In this document: one piece after another, positions 32,692 through 41,466 of the stretch
Numbering within the stretch: the stretch's first letter is position 1
Layout of the letters: the number at the start of each line of letters is the position of its first letter
Assembly (NCBI GenBank): GCA_937958185.1
Contig: CALFFN010000005.1
Location: 1-64,000 of the forward strand
DNA: 64,000 bases
Origin: an uncultured Neglectibacter sp.
GTDB taxonomy: Bacteria; Bacillota; Clostridia; Oscillospirales; Acutalibacteraceae
Direction: 5' to 3'
Notes under the pieces: model-generated
Told to the model about the DNA's origin: nothing
The model's input: only the letters and a program-made list of their open reading frames with translations
The model's database searches: none
Translations under genes and position numbers: made by a program

Positions 32692-33765
32692 TCATTCTGA
32701 AGGGGCTTCTGTGGGCTGGGGGACAAAGCGGTCGTCCGGGATATCCTCCCGCTGCCGCTGGACACAGCTCCATTCCTTGGTGGCGTCGTCCCGCCGCACG
32801 CTGCTCTGGTGGCGGTGCAGCAGATTGCACAGGGCGTATACGTCCACCCAGATCTCGTTGTTTCCCTCTTTTTGGGATTCGTCAAAAATCAGCTGCAAGC
32901 CATAATGCAGATGGCTGGCGTTGATGTTGTTGGTATTTTCGGTCAGGCTGTAGCCGGTGCGCCCTACATAGCCGATCACATCGCCTGCCATCACGGTCTG
33001 CCCGACGGCAAGCCCCTCCGCGTAGGGGCGGTTCTGCCGCAGATGGGCATAGTAGTGGTAGCGCTTGCCATCGAAGCTGCGGATACCCAGCCGCCAGCCG
33101 CCGTACTGGTTCCAGCCCATGGCTTCCACCACGCCGGATTCCACGGCGATCACCGGCGTGCCCACCGCCGCCATCATATCGTGCCCCAAATGCTTGCGTT
33201 TGTATCCATAGCTGCGCCCGGCGCCGAAGTCGTCATAGTCGCTGTAGGGAAAGGTGTCGGCAATGGGGGAGCAGCCCCGCAGGCCGTATTTCTTTTCCCA
33301 GCCCTGCTCAGTCTCCACCTCGTATTCGCCCACCAGCCCATTCAGCACAGCACCGTAGGCTTCCAGATAGTAGTCAAAATATTTCATGCCGGCGGCAAGC
33401 TGGGAAACGGGCTCCCCGTCCTCCACCCGCTGCACCAGGGCGGTCAGGTCCTTTTTCCTGTACCTGGTAAAGTCCCCGCCGTACCTTGCGCCCAGATAGG
33501 CAATCAGTTCCACCCAGCCGATGTGGGGGCGGCTTTCGTCCGCGTAGGTGGCAAGGTCAACGTCCAAGGCGTCCCGGAGCAGGCTTTCCGGCACGGTAAA
33601 ATCCACCCATTTGATAAAATCCCTCTCCGGCTGCTCCGCCGGTTCCCCGGCAGTTGCCGCAGCCCCATAAAGCAGGGGAAGGGCAGCAGTCATTAGGATA
33701 CAACAAAACAGCAGCACAGTCAACAGGGCTTTTTTGCGGAGCTTCAGCGTTACGAACATTTCCAT
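32692..33765 (-). CDS. M23-family metallopeptidase, secreted
   Basis: About 357 residues with an N-terminal signal peptide or anchor (RKKALLTVLLFCCILMTAALPLLYGAAA). The C-terminal half is an M23 (LytM-type) domain: LGHDMMAA near residue 192 with the first zinc His and Asp, GWRLGIRS, YYAHLRQ, and SHLHYGLQL near 287. The middle region is of unknown fold. Likely acts on peptidoglycan cross-bridges or as a SpoIIQ-like factor. Start candidates are ATG 33765 and ATG 33759; neither has a strong ribosome binding site. Confidence 0.88.
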   Translation of the reverse strand: MEMFVTLKLRKKALLTVLLFCCILMTAALPLLYGAAATAGEPAEQPERDFIKWVDFTVPESLLRDALDVDLATYADESRPHIGWVELIAYLGARYGGDFTRYRKKDLTALVQRVEDGEPVSQLAAGMKYFDYYLEAYGAVLNGLVGEYEVETEQGWEKKYGLRGCSPIADTFPYSDYDDFGAGRSYGYKRKHLGHDMMAAVGTPVIAVESGVVEAMGWNQYGGWRLGIRSFDGKRYHYYAHLRQNRPYAEGLAVGQTVMAGDVIGYVGRTGYSLTENTNNINASHLHYGLQLIFDESQKEGNNEIWVDVYALCNLLHRHQSSVRRDDATKEWSCVQRQREDIPDDRFVPQPTEAPSE

Positions 33766-33827
33766 CACCCGGGTTCCAGAATCTCTCCCGGTATGCTATG
33801 CGAAGCGGCTTGTTCGTTAGAACGGGC

Positions 33828-35453
33828 TCAGGGCAGGACTTTTCCCGCGAGGCGCTCGATCTCAAGCCCCTTTTGATATTGGACGATATACCGCCGGAAG
33901 CCCTCCACATCGGTTTGCTCCGGCTGCACGCAGCTTCCGGCAGCGCCGGAAAAGACCTTTTCATCAAGGTAGCTTTCCAGCGTTTCGCCGGGCTGACGGT
34001 TCTTTCGGTACATGGCGAGGAGCGCCATGCCCCAGGGACCGCCCTCCCCGGCGGTTTCCATCACGGCAACGGGCACGTTCAGGGTGCCAGCCATCAGCCG
34101 CTGCCCTACGCCTTTCGTCTTAAACAGCCCGCCGTGCCCGTACAGCTTCTCCAGGGTGACCTGTTCTTCCCGGAACAGGATATCCATGCCGATCTGCAAG
34201 GTCGCCATGGCGGCGTAGAGCTGCGCCCGCATGAAGTTGGGCAGCGTCAGGGGGCTGTCCGGCTTTCTCACCACCATGGGTCTCCCGTCCTCTAAGCCCG
34301 TCACAGGCTCGCCGGAGTAGCAGTTGTAGCTTAAAACCCCGGCGCAGTCCGGCTCGCCCAGCAGCGCCTGCTGATAGAGCAGGTCGTAAAGCCGGGATTT
34401 GGGAAGCTTTGTGCCCGCCGCTTCCAGCAGCTGCCCAAAGAGCTTCACCCACGCGTCCAGCTCGGAGGTGCAGGTGTTGCAGTGTACCATGGCGACAGGA
34501 AGCCCGGCGGGGGTGGTGACCATGTCGATCTCCGGGTGGACCCTGGAAAGGGAGCGTTCCAGAACCGCCATGGCAAAAATGGACGTGCCGGCGGATACGT
34601 TCCCCGTGCGGACAGACACGCTGTTGGTGGCGGTCATGCCCGTTCCAGCGTCACCTTCGGGAGGGCACAGGGGGACGCCCGCCTCCAGCGCCCCGGTGGG
34701 GTCGAGAAGCCGCGCGCCGGTTTCCGTCAGCGTTCCGGCAGGCGCTCCGGCAGGGAGCACTTTGGGGAGGATATCCCCCAGCCGCCACGGAATGCCGCGC
34801 TTTGAAAGGAGCTTGTCGAACTGCTCCACCATGCCGGCGTGGAAGGTCCCGGTCCCGCTGTCGATGGGGAACATGCCGGAGGCTTCCCCTACGCCCAGCA
34901 CCTTTTCCCCGGTGAGCTTCCAGTGGACGGACCCGGCAAGGGTAGTCAAATAGCCGATTTGAGCTACATGGCTTTCCCCGTTTTTTACTGCCCGCCACAG
35001 GTGGGCAATGCTCCACCGCTGGGGAATGTTGAAGTGGAACAGCTCTGTCAGCTCCGCCGCTTCCCCCTCGGTGATGGTGTTCCGCCAGGTGCGGAATTCC
35101 GCCAGCTGGGCGCCGTTTTTATCAAAGGGCAGGTAGCCGTGCATCATGGCGGAGACGCCCAGCGCCCCGGGGCGCTTCAGCATGACGCCATATTCGCGCT
35201 CCACGTTCTCCCGCAGCTCCCGGTAGGCTGCCTGAATGCCCGTCCACACGTCGTCCAGGCGGTACGTCCACACGCCGTTTTCCAGCCGGTTTTCCCAATC
35301 GAACGCGCCGGAAGCAACGGGGGAATGGTCCGCCCCGATGAGCACCGCCTTGATACGGGTAGAGCCCAGCTCGATCCCCAGCGCGGTGTCGCCCTGTGCG
35401 ATCCAGTTTTTTACGGTTTCCGGGCTTTTGGCATTTTTTCTTTTTTCGTCCAT
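33828..35453 (-). CDS. FGGY-family carbohydrate kinase
   Basis: 541 residues of the FGGY sugar kinase family. The first ATP/phosphate motif is [15 protein letters not shown] (residues ~24-38); the catalytic domain continues with [41 protein letters not shown] and a C-terminal [22 protein letters not shown]. The substrate is not evident; the length and the adjacent isomerase suggest a ketose such as a xylulose- or ribulose-type sugar. AGGAGAG precedes ATG 35453; the frame is open to 35507 without a start signal. The isomerase gene lies upstream on the same strand, separated by a terminator-like hairpin. Confidence 0.9.
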   Translation of the reverse strand: MDEKRKNAKSPETVKNWIAQGDTALGIELGSTRIKAVLIGADHSPVASGAFDWENRLENGVWTYRLDDVWTGIQAAYRELRENVEREYGVMLKRPGALGVSAMMHGYLPFDKNGAQLAEFRTWRNTITEGEAAELTELFHFNIPQRWSIAHLWRAVKNGESHVAQIGYLTTLAGSVHWKLTGEKVLGVGEASGMFPIDSGTGTFHAGMVEQFDKLLSKRGIPWRLGDILPKVLPAGAPAGTLTETGARLLDPTGALEAGVPLCPPEGDAGTGMTATNSVSVRTGNVSAGTSIFAMAVLERSLSRVHPEIDMVTTPAGLPVAMVHCNTCTSELDAWVKLFGQLLEAAGTKLPKSRLYDLLYQQALLGEPDCAGVLSYNCYSGEPVTGLEDGRPMVVRKPDSPLTLPNFMRAQLYAAMATLQIGMDILFREEQVTLEKLYGHGGLFKTKGVGQRLMAGTLNVPVAVMETAGEGGPWGMALLAMYRKNRQPGETLESYLDEKVFSGAAGSCVQPEQTDVEGFRRYIVQYQKGLEIERLAGKVLP

Positions 35454-35515
35454 AATACAGCTCTCCTGTCCTGTAATATGATGAGATGAAATAAGATATT
35501 GTAACAAGCAGAGAC

Positions 35516-35546
35516 AAAAAAGCGCCGCAAAAAGCAGCGCTTTTTT
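35516..35546 (-). terminator. Terminator between isomerase and FGGY kinase genes
   Basis: AAAAAAGCGC and GCGCTTTTTT pair around an 11-base loop, giving T-runs on both strands. It may attenuate read-through from the isomerase gene into the kinase gene. Confidence 0.7.
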
Positions 35547-35562
35547 GCCAAATACGGCAAAA

Positions 35563-36456
35563 TTACTGGATATTTTCCATCAGCCAGGCGCAGTCGTCCT
35601 TCAGGCACTGGTCGTGGTCGGCGTAGAAGCCCTCGCGCTCTACCACCCAGAAGGCTTCAAAATCCTGCTCGTCCAGAGCCTTTTTGATCTCTTTCCAGTC
35701 CATGTTGGATTCCGGCGCGCCCATCTTGCACTGCACCTCAAAGCGCTTCTTGCCCTCGGGGCTGTTCTGCTGGGCGGTGAAGCCGTCCAGGATCTTCTGG
35801 CGCTCCTCCAGGGGCATTTCCGCCGCCTTGGCAAAGGGGTTCCCACCGCCGTTCTGCTGTGCTTCCCGCCGGGAAGCCGGCACGCCGCCGGGACCCTGCA
35901 CGCGGCTATTTTCCTTCACGTGAATGGAGACAATGCGGTTTTTGTACTTGCGAATGAAGTAGGGGGGATACATGCCGCCGTTCTGCGCCCAGCCGCAGTC
36001 CAGCTGGGAGAAGCATTTGGTGCTGTTGTCCAGCAGGTGCTCCAGCAGGCATTTGCCCTCGTCCATGTAAAATTCCTGGCTGTGGTTGTGGTAGCCGATC
36101 TTAATGCCGTAGGGCTCCGCCATTTCCGCCATTTCGTCCAGCAGATGGGCAACCTCAATGGCTTCCTCCTTGTTGCAGAAGGGGGTGCCTGCCCAGATCA
36201 CGGCTTTGCCGCCCAGAGCAGCCATTTTCTTGACGATCTCTTCCGTGGGCTCCGCGTGAACGGAGGTGACGGTCAAGCCCGTCTCTTTCAGCCACTTTTT
36301 GATGTCCTCCACGTCGTTGTCCAGATCCACCGGGAGCAGCTCCACACTGGTGAAACCCAGGTCCCGAATGGTCTGGAACTTTTCTAGCAGTGTAGGACCC
36401 AAGCCCAGATAGCTGGCAATGCCGCCGAAGGAATATGTACCGATACCGACTTTCAT
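35563..36456 (-). CDS. Sugar phosphate isomerase/epimerase (AP endonuclease 2-like TIM barrel)
   Basis: 297 residues with a xylose-isomerase-like TIM barrel. It begins [12 protein letters not shown], and metal-site stretches are [11 protein letters not shown] (near residue 38), [18 protein letters not shown] (near 120), [11 protein letters not shown] (near 152) and SIHVKEN (near 178). It should interconvert a ketose or a related sugar acid. An insertion rich in Gln/Gly ([16 protein letters not shown]) near residue 195 is unusual. GGGAGG precedes the ATG. It probably supplies the FGGY kinase encoded next. Confidence 0.9.
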   Translation of the reverse strand: MKVGIGTYSFGGIASYLGLGPTLLEKFQTIRDLGFTSVELLPVDLDNDVEDIKKWLKETGLTVTSVHAEPTEEIVKKMAALGGKAVIWAGTPFCNKEEAIEVAHLLDEMAEMAEPYGIKIGYHNHSQEFYMDEGKCLLEHLLDNSTKCFSQLDCGWAQNGGMYPPYFIRKYKNRIVSIHVKENSRVQGPGGVPASRREAQQNGGGNPFAKAAEMPLEERQKILDGFTAQQNSPEGKKRFEVQCKMGAPESNMDWKEIKKALDEQDFEAFWVVEREGFYADHDQCLKDDCAWLMENIQ

Positions 36457-36589
36457 AGAAAAACCTCCCGAAAATTTTTTGTCCGAACGTTTGCCTGAAA
36501 TACCGGTAGGTGCAAAACGCGCCTCCTGCTGCGGTAATTATATATAAATATCTTATCACATTTTTCCCGGAAATTCAAGCCCTGCGGGC

Positions 36590-36788
36590 GGTTCCCTGAG
36601 CGGAGCGAAATGTTTTTTCGCCCCGCTCAAACATATTGAGGGAATCTTTGATTCCCTCGATATGTTGTGATTGAAAAGCGAAAGAGAACCCTGACGGTTC
36701 TCTCTCTCAACTCTCTTTCCCTCCGTATTCGTTCATTGGAGGCTTTATCGACAGACTGAGGCGGCGCAGGAACCCTGCGCCGCCTTTT
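36590..36788 (-). repeat. Structured intergenic repeat, family B, copy 2 (inverted)
   Basis: Read on the minus strand this is a second copy of the element at 13622-13850. In order: a terminator-like GGCGGCGCAGG/CCTGCGCCGCC hairpin, CAGTCTGTCGATAAA, AGAGAACC/GGTTCTCT, CAGGGTTCTCTTTCGC, TTTTCAATCACAA, a 17-bp stem around AACATAT..GAGGGAATC (36629-36666), GTTTGAGCG, and GAGCGG-GCGAAA with its complement. The linkers match copy 1 at most positions, but the stem sequences differ while remaining complementary. The flanks 36457-36589 and 36789-36844 contain no gene; a weak palindrome is all I see there. Confidence 0.8.
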
Positions 36789-36844
36789 GCCGTTACCTGT
36801 ATTTTATTTTTAAGAAAGCTTCCCCTTGTGACGCAAAACCTCCT

Positions 36845-37702
36845 TTAGGAAGCGTTGGTGATATCGGAGCCGAAATACTTTTCAGAAAGCTCGGCAAGCT
36901 TCCCGCTCTGGCGCATTTCTTCCAGCGCGCCGTTGATGGCTTCCATCAGGGAAGCGGTGTCATCGCCGTTGCGCAGGGGGATCGCGGTCTCGTTGGCTTC
37001 CTCCGTCATCACGGCGATCTTCAGGGGCGCGTCGGGGTGCTCCTTCATGTAGTCGTAGTAGGTAAGCTCGGAGTTCAGGGTGGCGTCGATCCTGCCGCTG
37101 AGCAGCAGCTCAAAGGTCTGGTTCAGGTCGTCCACGCCGGTGACCTCCGCGCCGTGCTCCTCCGCCAGATGGGCATAGACGCTGTTCAGCGTGTTGGCGG
37201 TCTTTTTGCCGTTCAGATCGTCCAGGGACTGAATGTCGCTGTTGGTGTCCTGCACCACCACGGCGGTGTGGTCATAGGCGTAAGGGGTGGAAAGACGGTA
37301 CTTTTCCTTCCGGCTCTCGTCCACCGTGACGCCGTTTATCATCATGTCGTACCGCCCGGATTCCAGCCCTGCCAGCAGACCGTCCCAGTCACCCTCGATG
37401 AAGTTCGCCTTTACGCCGATATAGTCGGCAATGTACTGTCCCACTTCCACGTCGTAGCCCACCAGCTTGTCGGTTTCGTCGTGGTAGGTCCAGGGCGCCC
37501 AGGTGCCCTCCATGGCGATGGTGACCTCTCCCTTCTCCTTGATCTGTGCCAGCAGGTCGCCGTCAGCGGCGGTGGCGCTTTGCGCCGGGGCGCTGTTGTC
37601 CGGGGCAGAAGCTGTGCCGCCCTGAGAGCAGCCGGACAGCGCCGTGGCGCACACCAGCAGAACGGCAAGCAGCAACGCGGTCAGCTTACTTGTGATTTTC
37701 AT
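36845..37702 (-). CDS. Polar amino acid ABC transporter, substrate-binding lipoprotein
   Basis: 285 residues. A lipoprotein signal peptide ends with the lipobox LSGCS (Cys25), then a Ser/Ala-rich linker, then a SBP_bac_3 domain starting LLAQIKEKGEVTIAMEGTWAPWTYHDE. It contains the family stretch LVGYDVEVGQYIADYIGVKANFIEGDWDGLLAGLESGRYDMMINGVT in segments. It captures a polar amino acid or cystine-like ligand outside the membrane. GGAGAGG precedes the ATG. It is the third gene of the operon permease-ATPase-binding protein. Confidence 0.94.
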   Translation of the reverse strand: MKITSKLTALLLAVLLVCATALSGCSQGGTASAPDNSAPAQSATAADGDLLAQIKEKGEVTIAMEGTWAPWTYHDETDKLVGYDVEVGQYIADYIGVKANFIEGDWDGLLAGLESGRYDMMINGVTVDESRKEKYRLSTPYAYDHTAVVVQDTNSDIQSLDDLNGKKTANTLNSVYAHLAEEHGAEVTGVDDLNQTFELLLSGRIDATLNSELTYYDYMKEHPDAPLKIAVMTEEANETAIPLRNGDDTASLMEAINGALEEMRQSGKLAELSEKYFGSDITNAS

Positions 37703-37737
37703 AAAAAACCTCTCCTTTGTGAAATGATGTTATGTGT

Positions 37738-38493
37738 TCATTCGGCGGTAGGAATCCCGCCGACGACCTTTAAAAATTCCCTGGTGCGTTCCTCCCTGGG
37801 CGCTTCAAACAACGCCCCGGACTCTCCTGCTTCCACCACCAGACCGTCCTCCATGAAAATGACATGGTTGGACACCGTTCTGGCAAAGCCCATTTCGTGG
37901 GTGACCACCAGCATGGTCATGCCCTCGTCGGCAAGCTGCCGCATGACCGCAAGCACTTCCCCGGTAAGCTCCGGGTCAAGGGCGGAGGTGGGCTCGTCAA
38001 AATAGATGATCTCCGGGTCGGTGGCAAGGGCCCGCGCAATGGCTACCCGCTGCTGCTGCCCGCCGGAAAGCTGGCTGGGGTAGTAGTCACAGCGGTCGGA
38101 AAGCCCTACCTTGTCGAGACAGCGCCTGCCGATCTCCTCCGCCTGCGCTTTCGGCATTTTCCGGGCGATCACTAAGCCCTCGGTCACGTTTTGCAGCGCC
38201 GTCTTGTTCAAAAACAGGTTGTAGCTTTGGAACACAAAGGCGGTTTTCCTGCGCAGCCGGGCGATGTCTTTTTTGGAAATGTGTCCAAAATGGAACTCCT
38301 CGCCGTCAAAATTCATGGTGCCGCCGTTGGCGGTCTCCAGAAAATTGATGCACCGCAGCAATGTGGTTTTCCCCGACCCGCTGGGTCCCAGGATCGCCAC
38401 CACGTCGCCCTTGTCCACCTTTAAGTCCACACCCTTGAGAACTTCCAGTGTTCCAAAGGATTTCTTGATGCCCTTGATTTCCAGCATTGCCAT
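37738..38493 (-). CDS. Polar amino acid ABC transporter, ATP-binding subunit
   Basis: 251 residues. Walker A is GPSGSGKTTLLR (residues ~33-44), the signature is LSGGQQQR (near 136), Walker B is IIYFDEPTSALDP (near 158) and the H-loop is VVTHEMGFA. The sequence is of the GlnQ/TcyN type. AGGAGGA is 8 bp before the ATG. It lies between the permease and binding-protein genes. Confidence 0.96.
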   Translation of the reverse strand: MAMLEIKGIKKSFGTLEVLKGVDLKVDKGDVVAILGPSGSGKTTLLRCINFLETANGGTMNFDGEEFHFGHISKKDIARLRRKTAFVFQSYNLFLNKTALQNVTEGLVIARKMPKAQAEEIGRRCLDKVGLSDRCDYYPSQLSGGQQQRVAIARALATDPEIIYFDEPTSALDPELTGEVLAVMRQLADEGMTMLVVTHEMGFARTVSNHVIFMEDGLVVEAGESGALFEAPREERTREFLKVVGGIPTAE

Positions 38494-38497
38494 ACCG

Positions 38498-39172
38498 TCA
38501 GTCCTCCTGTTTCATGTGGGCGTTCAGCTTTTTTTCTCCCCAGCTCTGCAGCTTTGTCAGTACCGTGGAAAACAGCAGGTAGACAAGACCCACTTCGATG
38601 TAAAGCGCCAGAGGCTCGTAAGTGCGGGCGACAATGCGCTGGGTCGCCATGAACATTTCCGTCACGGTAATGTTGGAGGCAAGGGAAGTGTCCTTTACCA
38701 TGGCAATGATGGAATTTGCCAGAGAGGGGAACGCCGTCCGCATTGCCTGGGGCAGGATAATGCGCCGCATGGTCTGCATATAGGTCATGCCCGTGCAGTA
38801 CCCGGCTTCCAGCTGCCCCTGGGGAACGGCTTCCAGCGCCGCCCGAACAATTTCCGCGCAGTAGGCGCCCTCGTTCAACGAGAACACCAGCACCGCCGCC
38901 GGAAAGGGGTCGATCAGCAGCCCGATGCTGGGAAAGCCGTAGAACACCACGAAAAGCTGCACCAGCAGGGGCGTGCCCCGGAATACCCAGATATAGAAGC
39001 GGGCAAACTGTTTTAAGCCCTTGACATTGGCAAACTGCACCAGCGCCATGGCAACGGCGATTACCATAGCGATGGAAAAGGCGATCACCGTCAGCGGAAT
39101 GGTGGCGATCAGACCGGGCACAAGAATCTTTCCAAAGGAATCCACCAGGATCCCCCACAATCGTTCTGTCAT
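38498..39172 (-). CDS. Polar amino acid ABC transporter, permease subunit
   Basis: About 224 residues with five membrane segments. The HisM/GlnP-type EAA motif is visible as AALEAVPQGQLEAGYCTGMTYMQTMRRIILPQA. ATG 39172 was preferred over the open frame back to 39226 because the latter (MNLTSRPIYLSPERREYN) is not permease-like; AAAGGCG lies 12 bp upstream. One permease gene is present, so the channel is probably a homodimer. Confidence 0.93.
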   Translation of the reverse strand: MTERLWGILVDSFGKILVPGLIATIPLTVIAFSIAMVIAVAMALVQFANVKGLKQFARFYIWVFRGTPLLVQLFVVFYGFPSIGLLIDPFPAAVLVFSLNEGAYCAEIVRAALEAVPQGQLEAGYCTGMTYMQTMRRIILPQAMRTAFPSLANSIIAMVKDTSLASNITVTEMFMATQRIVARTYEPLALYIEVGLVYLLFSTVLTKLQSWGEKKLNAHMKQED

Positions 39173-39260
39173 GTTGTATTCACGCCTTTCGGGGGAGAGG
39201 TAAATCGGTCGGCTCGTCAAATTCAACCGCCGGATCGTTCAAAAAACTCCCCGATATGAG

Positions 39261-39335
39261 CCGCCCGGAGGGGCGGAAGGATACTCTGGTTTCGGTCACT
39301 GGCTCTATTATGTACCCTGTTTATAAACTTGTCAA
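39261..39335 (-). promoter_or_regulatory. Promoter and leader hairpin of the amino acid ABC operon
   Basis: On the minus strand TTGACA (39335-39330), 17 bp, CATAAT (39312-39307). The leader of roughly 130 nt has one strong hairpin CCGCCC-CTCC-GGGCGG (39261-39276). I see no match to known riboswitch cores. Confidence 0.7.
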
Positions 39336-39505
39336 GAATTTTTATAAAGATTTTACATTTTTCACATTTCTCCTCTGGCGAAAACAATTCCAAGTGAGAA
39401 AAGAGCCGGAAAATTGGAAGCCTTGCGCGCGGCGCAGGGAAACGCATAAATGCGAAATGCGGGGCAAAACTATAGGATAAATTCCGCCCGGAAAGGAAGA
39501 TTTCT

Positions 39506-39949
39506 TTGAAAACAGTATCAAAGCAGCAATACGATGAACGGGTCAAGCAGGCGTCGCCCAATTCCCCGGTAGGCAAGGACTGCCTGCTGGCGTTTCTGTT
39601 CGGCGGGCTGATCTGCACCATGGGGCAGGGTATGCTCCAGCTGTACCAAAGCTGGGGGCTGGAAATTAAAGACGCCCGCATGGCAGTGTCCATCAGCCTG
39701 ATTTTCATTTCCGCCCTTCTCACTGCCCTTGGGTGGTACGACCAGATCGCCAAGCATGCCGGAGCCGGCACGCTGGTACCCATTACCGGCTTTGCCAATT
39801 CCATGGTCTCCCCGGCAATGGAATTCAAAAGCGAGGGCTTCATCACAGGTCTCGGCGCGAAAATGTTTATCGTTTCCGGTCCCGTCCTTGTGTTCGGCAT
39901 TACCGCCAGCATCGTTTACGGCATTATCCTGGTCGTGTTCCGGCTGTAG
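39506..39949 (+). CDS. spoVAC: Stage V sporulation protein AC homologue
   Basis: 147 residues, the normal length for SpoVAC, an inner-membrane component of the dipicolinic acid channel used in spore formation and germination. The sequence NSPVGKDCLLAFLFGGLICTMGQG and TGFANSMVSPAMEFKSEGFITGLGAKMF are typical. The start is TTG 39506 behind GAAAGGAAG. No spoVAD or spoVAE follows: a terminator is next, so it is an orphan here. It indicates an endospore-forming lineage. Confidence 0.93.
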   Translation: MKTVSKQQYDERVKQASPNSPVGKDCLLAFLFGGLICTMGQGMLQLYQSWGLEIKDARMAVSISLIFISALLTALGWYDQIAKHAGAGTLVPITGFANSMVSPAMEFKSEGFITGLGAKMFIVSGPVLVFGITASIVYGIILVVFRL

Positions 39950-39964
39950 GATATCCCAGATCAT

Positions 39965-40000
39965 AAAAAGAGACTGTCTGGAAAAGGACAGTCTCTTTTT
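39965..40000 (+). terminator. Terminator of spoVAC
   Basis: AAAAAGAGACTGTC and GACAGTCTCTTTTT form a 14-bp stem. It can also end the convergent Cys-rich gene. Confidence 0.92.
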
Positions 40001-40019
40001 ATATTGCAACGGCAATATG

Positions 40020-40466
40020 TTAAAATTTTTTCATAGCTTTGCATTTGGGGTCGCACACCTTACATGCGGCGCACGGCTCGATCGTTTCTCCCCGTTTCGA
40101 TATTTTTACATAACTGCACTTCGGGATCCGCCCGTCCTGAATTGCGCTGATCCTGAATTTGATCAGCCTTTTTGCCAACTCGATCTGGTCTTCCGTTGGA
40201 TTTATCAAATCAACGCCGGTAAAAGCGCATTTTCCGTCAATACATCTTCCGCAGCCCTCGTATCCCGTACGCCTGTTGACCAGTTCCTGCATGGCAGGAG
40301 GTTCTTTCGACAAAAAAGAGTTCAAATATTCATCATACTGAACGCATACCCGGAGCTGCCAATCACTGTTTTCCATTTGATTGACCGAACCCCACCGTTT
40401 TCCCTTATACTTGCCGCTTATGCTGATTTTGTTCTCTTTCAGCCATGCAAGAAATTCATTCATCAT
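40020..40466 (-). CDS. Cys-rich protein, unknown function
   Basis: 148 residues from the tandem ATG at 40466, which follows a GGGTGTGGAG site. The protein has two cysteine clusters, GCGRCIDGKCAF (near residue 75) and PCAACKVCDPKCKAM at the C-terminus, plus a single CSYVK between them. Such spacing suggests bound iron-sulphur clusters or zinc. The N-terminal part (MMNEFLAWLKENKI) is helical. I do not recognise the family. Confidence 0.65.
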   Translation of the reverse strand: MMNEFLAWLKENKISISGKYKGKRWGSVNQMENSDWQLRVCVQYDEYLNSFLSKEPPAMQELVNRRTGYEGCGRCIDGKCAFTGVDLINPTEDQIELAKRLIKFRISAIQDGRIPKCSYVKISKRGETIEPCAACKVCDPKCKAMKKF

Positions 40467-40496
40467 GCTCCACACCCAATGTATGATTTTACCCAC

Positions 40497-40934
40497 AATC
40501 TACTACAAATACCGAAAGAAGTCAATTGCAGATTGCCAGGGAAACGGTCGGCTTATTCTATGCCAAAAGATAGGGGCACCTCCGGGGTTTCGCATTGAGT
40601 AAATTCAAGGAGAGTAGAGAGGCTGGCAACACAATAAGCAAAGCTTATTGCGCGGGAAGAAAGCAGCGCTTTCTTCTAAATCAAATCCCTTCTCCCATGC
40701 CAAAAGCAGAAACGCCCCTTTGGGGCGTTTCTGCTTTTGGCTGGGCTGGCGGGATTTGACCAAACGCTTTGCGTTTGATGGCTCGCCGACCGTTGCTTTG
40801 CAACAGTACCCGTCTCGCCGCTCCTCGCTAAAACCATGCCGCCGGCATGGTTTCTTTACGCTCGGACCCTCTCGGGTTCAAATCCCGCTTCCGATAAAAA
40901 TTCTGAACCGTCCAGAACGGACGGTTCAGGATTT
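40497..40934. other. Hairpin-rich gap carrying a second copy of the tRNA-Gln 3' end
   Basis: No gene is supported. Hairpins include CAATAAGC/GCTTATTG (~40632-40650), AGAAAGC/GCTTTCT, a 17-bp AAAAGCAGAAACGCCCC stem (40702-40738), CAAACGC/GCGTTTG (~40761-40778), GTTGC/GCAAC and AAACCATGCC/GGCATGGTTT (~40830-40853). Positions 40735-40759 equal the last part of the tRNA-Gln gene (40932-40956). Near 40870-40890 a plus-strand tRNA T-arm-like GGGTTCAAATCCC occurs without the rest of a tRNA. Confidence 0.7.
40702..40738 (-). terminator. Terminator-like hairpin beside the duplicated tRNA end
   Basis: AAAAGCAGAAACGCCCC and its complement pair perfectly over 17 bp around TTT, with A/T runs on both sides. 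Confidence 0.75.
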
Positions 40935-40935
40935 T
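40896..40935 (-). terminator. Terminator of the tRNA cluster
   Basis: CTGAACCGTCC pairs with GGACGGTTCAG around AGAAC; the minus strand then reads a U-run. It lies directly after the CCA end of tRNA-Gln. Confidence 0.85.
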
Positions 40936-41009
40936 GGCTGGGCTGGCGGGATTTGAACCCACGGGTGACGGAGTCAAAGTCCGTTGCCTTACCGCTTGGC
41001 GACAGCCCA
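40935..41009 (-). tRNA. tRNA-Gln (TTG)
   Basis: The minus strand begins TGGGCTGTCGCC and folds as a full cloverleaf. The acceptor TGGGCTG pairs with CAGCCCA, the anticodon stem is ACGGA/TCCGT and the loop CTTTGAC gives anticodon TTG. The T-arm is GTGGGTTCAAATCCCGC and CCA is encoded. It is the last of four tRNA genes transcribed leftward. Confidence 0.95.
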
Positions 41010-41062
41010 ATATAGGAGACACGGAGCCTAATTGCTAGAATTAAACTCCGCATCTGTTTAAG

Positions 41063-41140
41063 TGGGGTGGAAGATGGGACTCGAACCCACGGTCTCCAGA
41101 GCCACAATCTGGCGCTTTAACCAACTAAGCTACATCCACC
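41063..41140 (-). tRNA. tRNA-His (GTG)
   Basis: The anticodon stem CCAGA/TCTGG holds the loop TTGTGGC with anticodon GTG. The extra 5' G (G-1) needed for histidine identity is encoded opposite C73, and CCA is encoded. One T-T mismatch is present in the acceptor stem. Confidence 0.93.
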
Positions 41141-41144
41141 ATAT

Positions 41145-41221
41145 TGGCGCGCCAAAAGGGACTCGAACCCCTGGCCTACTGCTTAGAAGGCAGTTGCTCT
41201 ATCCAGCTGAGCTATTGGCGC
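41145..41221 (-). tRNA. tRNA-Arg (TCT)
   Basis: GCGCCAA pairs with TTGGCGC in the acceptor stem. The anticodon loop CTTCTAA within ACTGC/GCAGT gives anticodon TCT, reading AGA. CCA is encoded. It is separated from tRNA-His by only 4 bp, so the two are one transcript. Confidence 0.94.
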
Positions 41222-41466
41222 ATAAAGTGAGGAACCCCTACAGGCTCGTAAAAAGTAACCCGCAAACTGCGGTAGGAACTCAAAAGAAGCGGCAGTTTGA
41301 AAGAAAAACCGCCCTTGTTATGGGTGAGCAGTTACTCGAAAAGGAGAAACTGCCCTTGCCCTTTCCAGAAAAAAATCGACAGATTTTTTTCTGAGAGGAG
41401 GAGCCGACCGACAGGCGAACAAACGCCGCTTGCGGCGTTTCAAGCCAACAGATCGAGCTCCGACGA
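41222..41466. other. Spacer between tRNA-Arg and tRNA-Gly with short hairpins
   Basis: This 245-bp stretch has no supported gene. I see an AAACGCCGC-TTGC-GGCGTTT hairpin (~41423-41441) and a CGACAGATTTTTTTCTG stretch near 41378. Translations that span the tRNAs are artefacts. Confidence 0.55.

Noticed and set aside
39173..39306. Riboswitch in the leader of the amino acid ABC operon
   Set aside because: Only one simple hairpin is present; no SAM, lysine, glycine or T-box core could be identified.
41062..41394. 110-residue ORF over the tRNA cluster
   Set aside because: It is a translation of tRNA-His and tRNA-Arg genes (reads like GTRTPGLLLRRQLLYPAELL), a familiar artefact.
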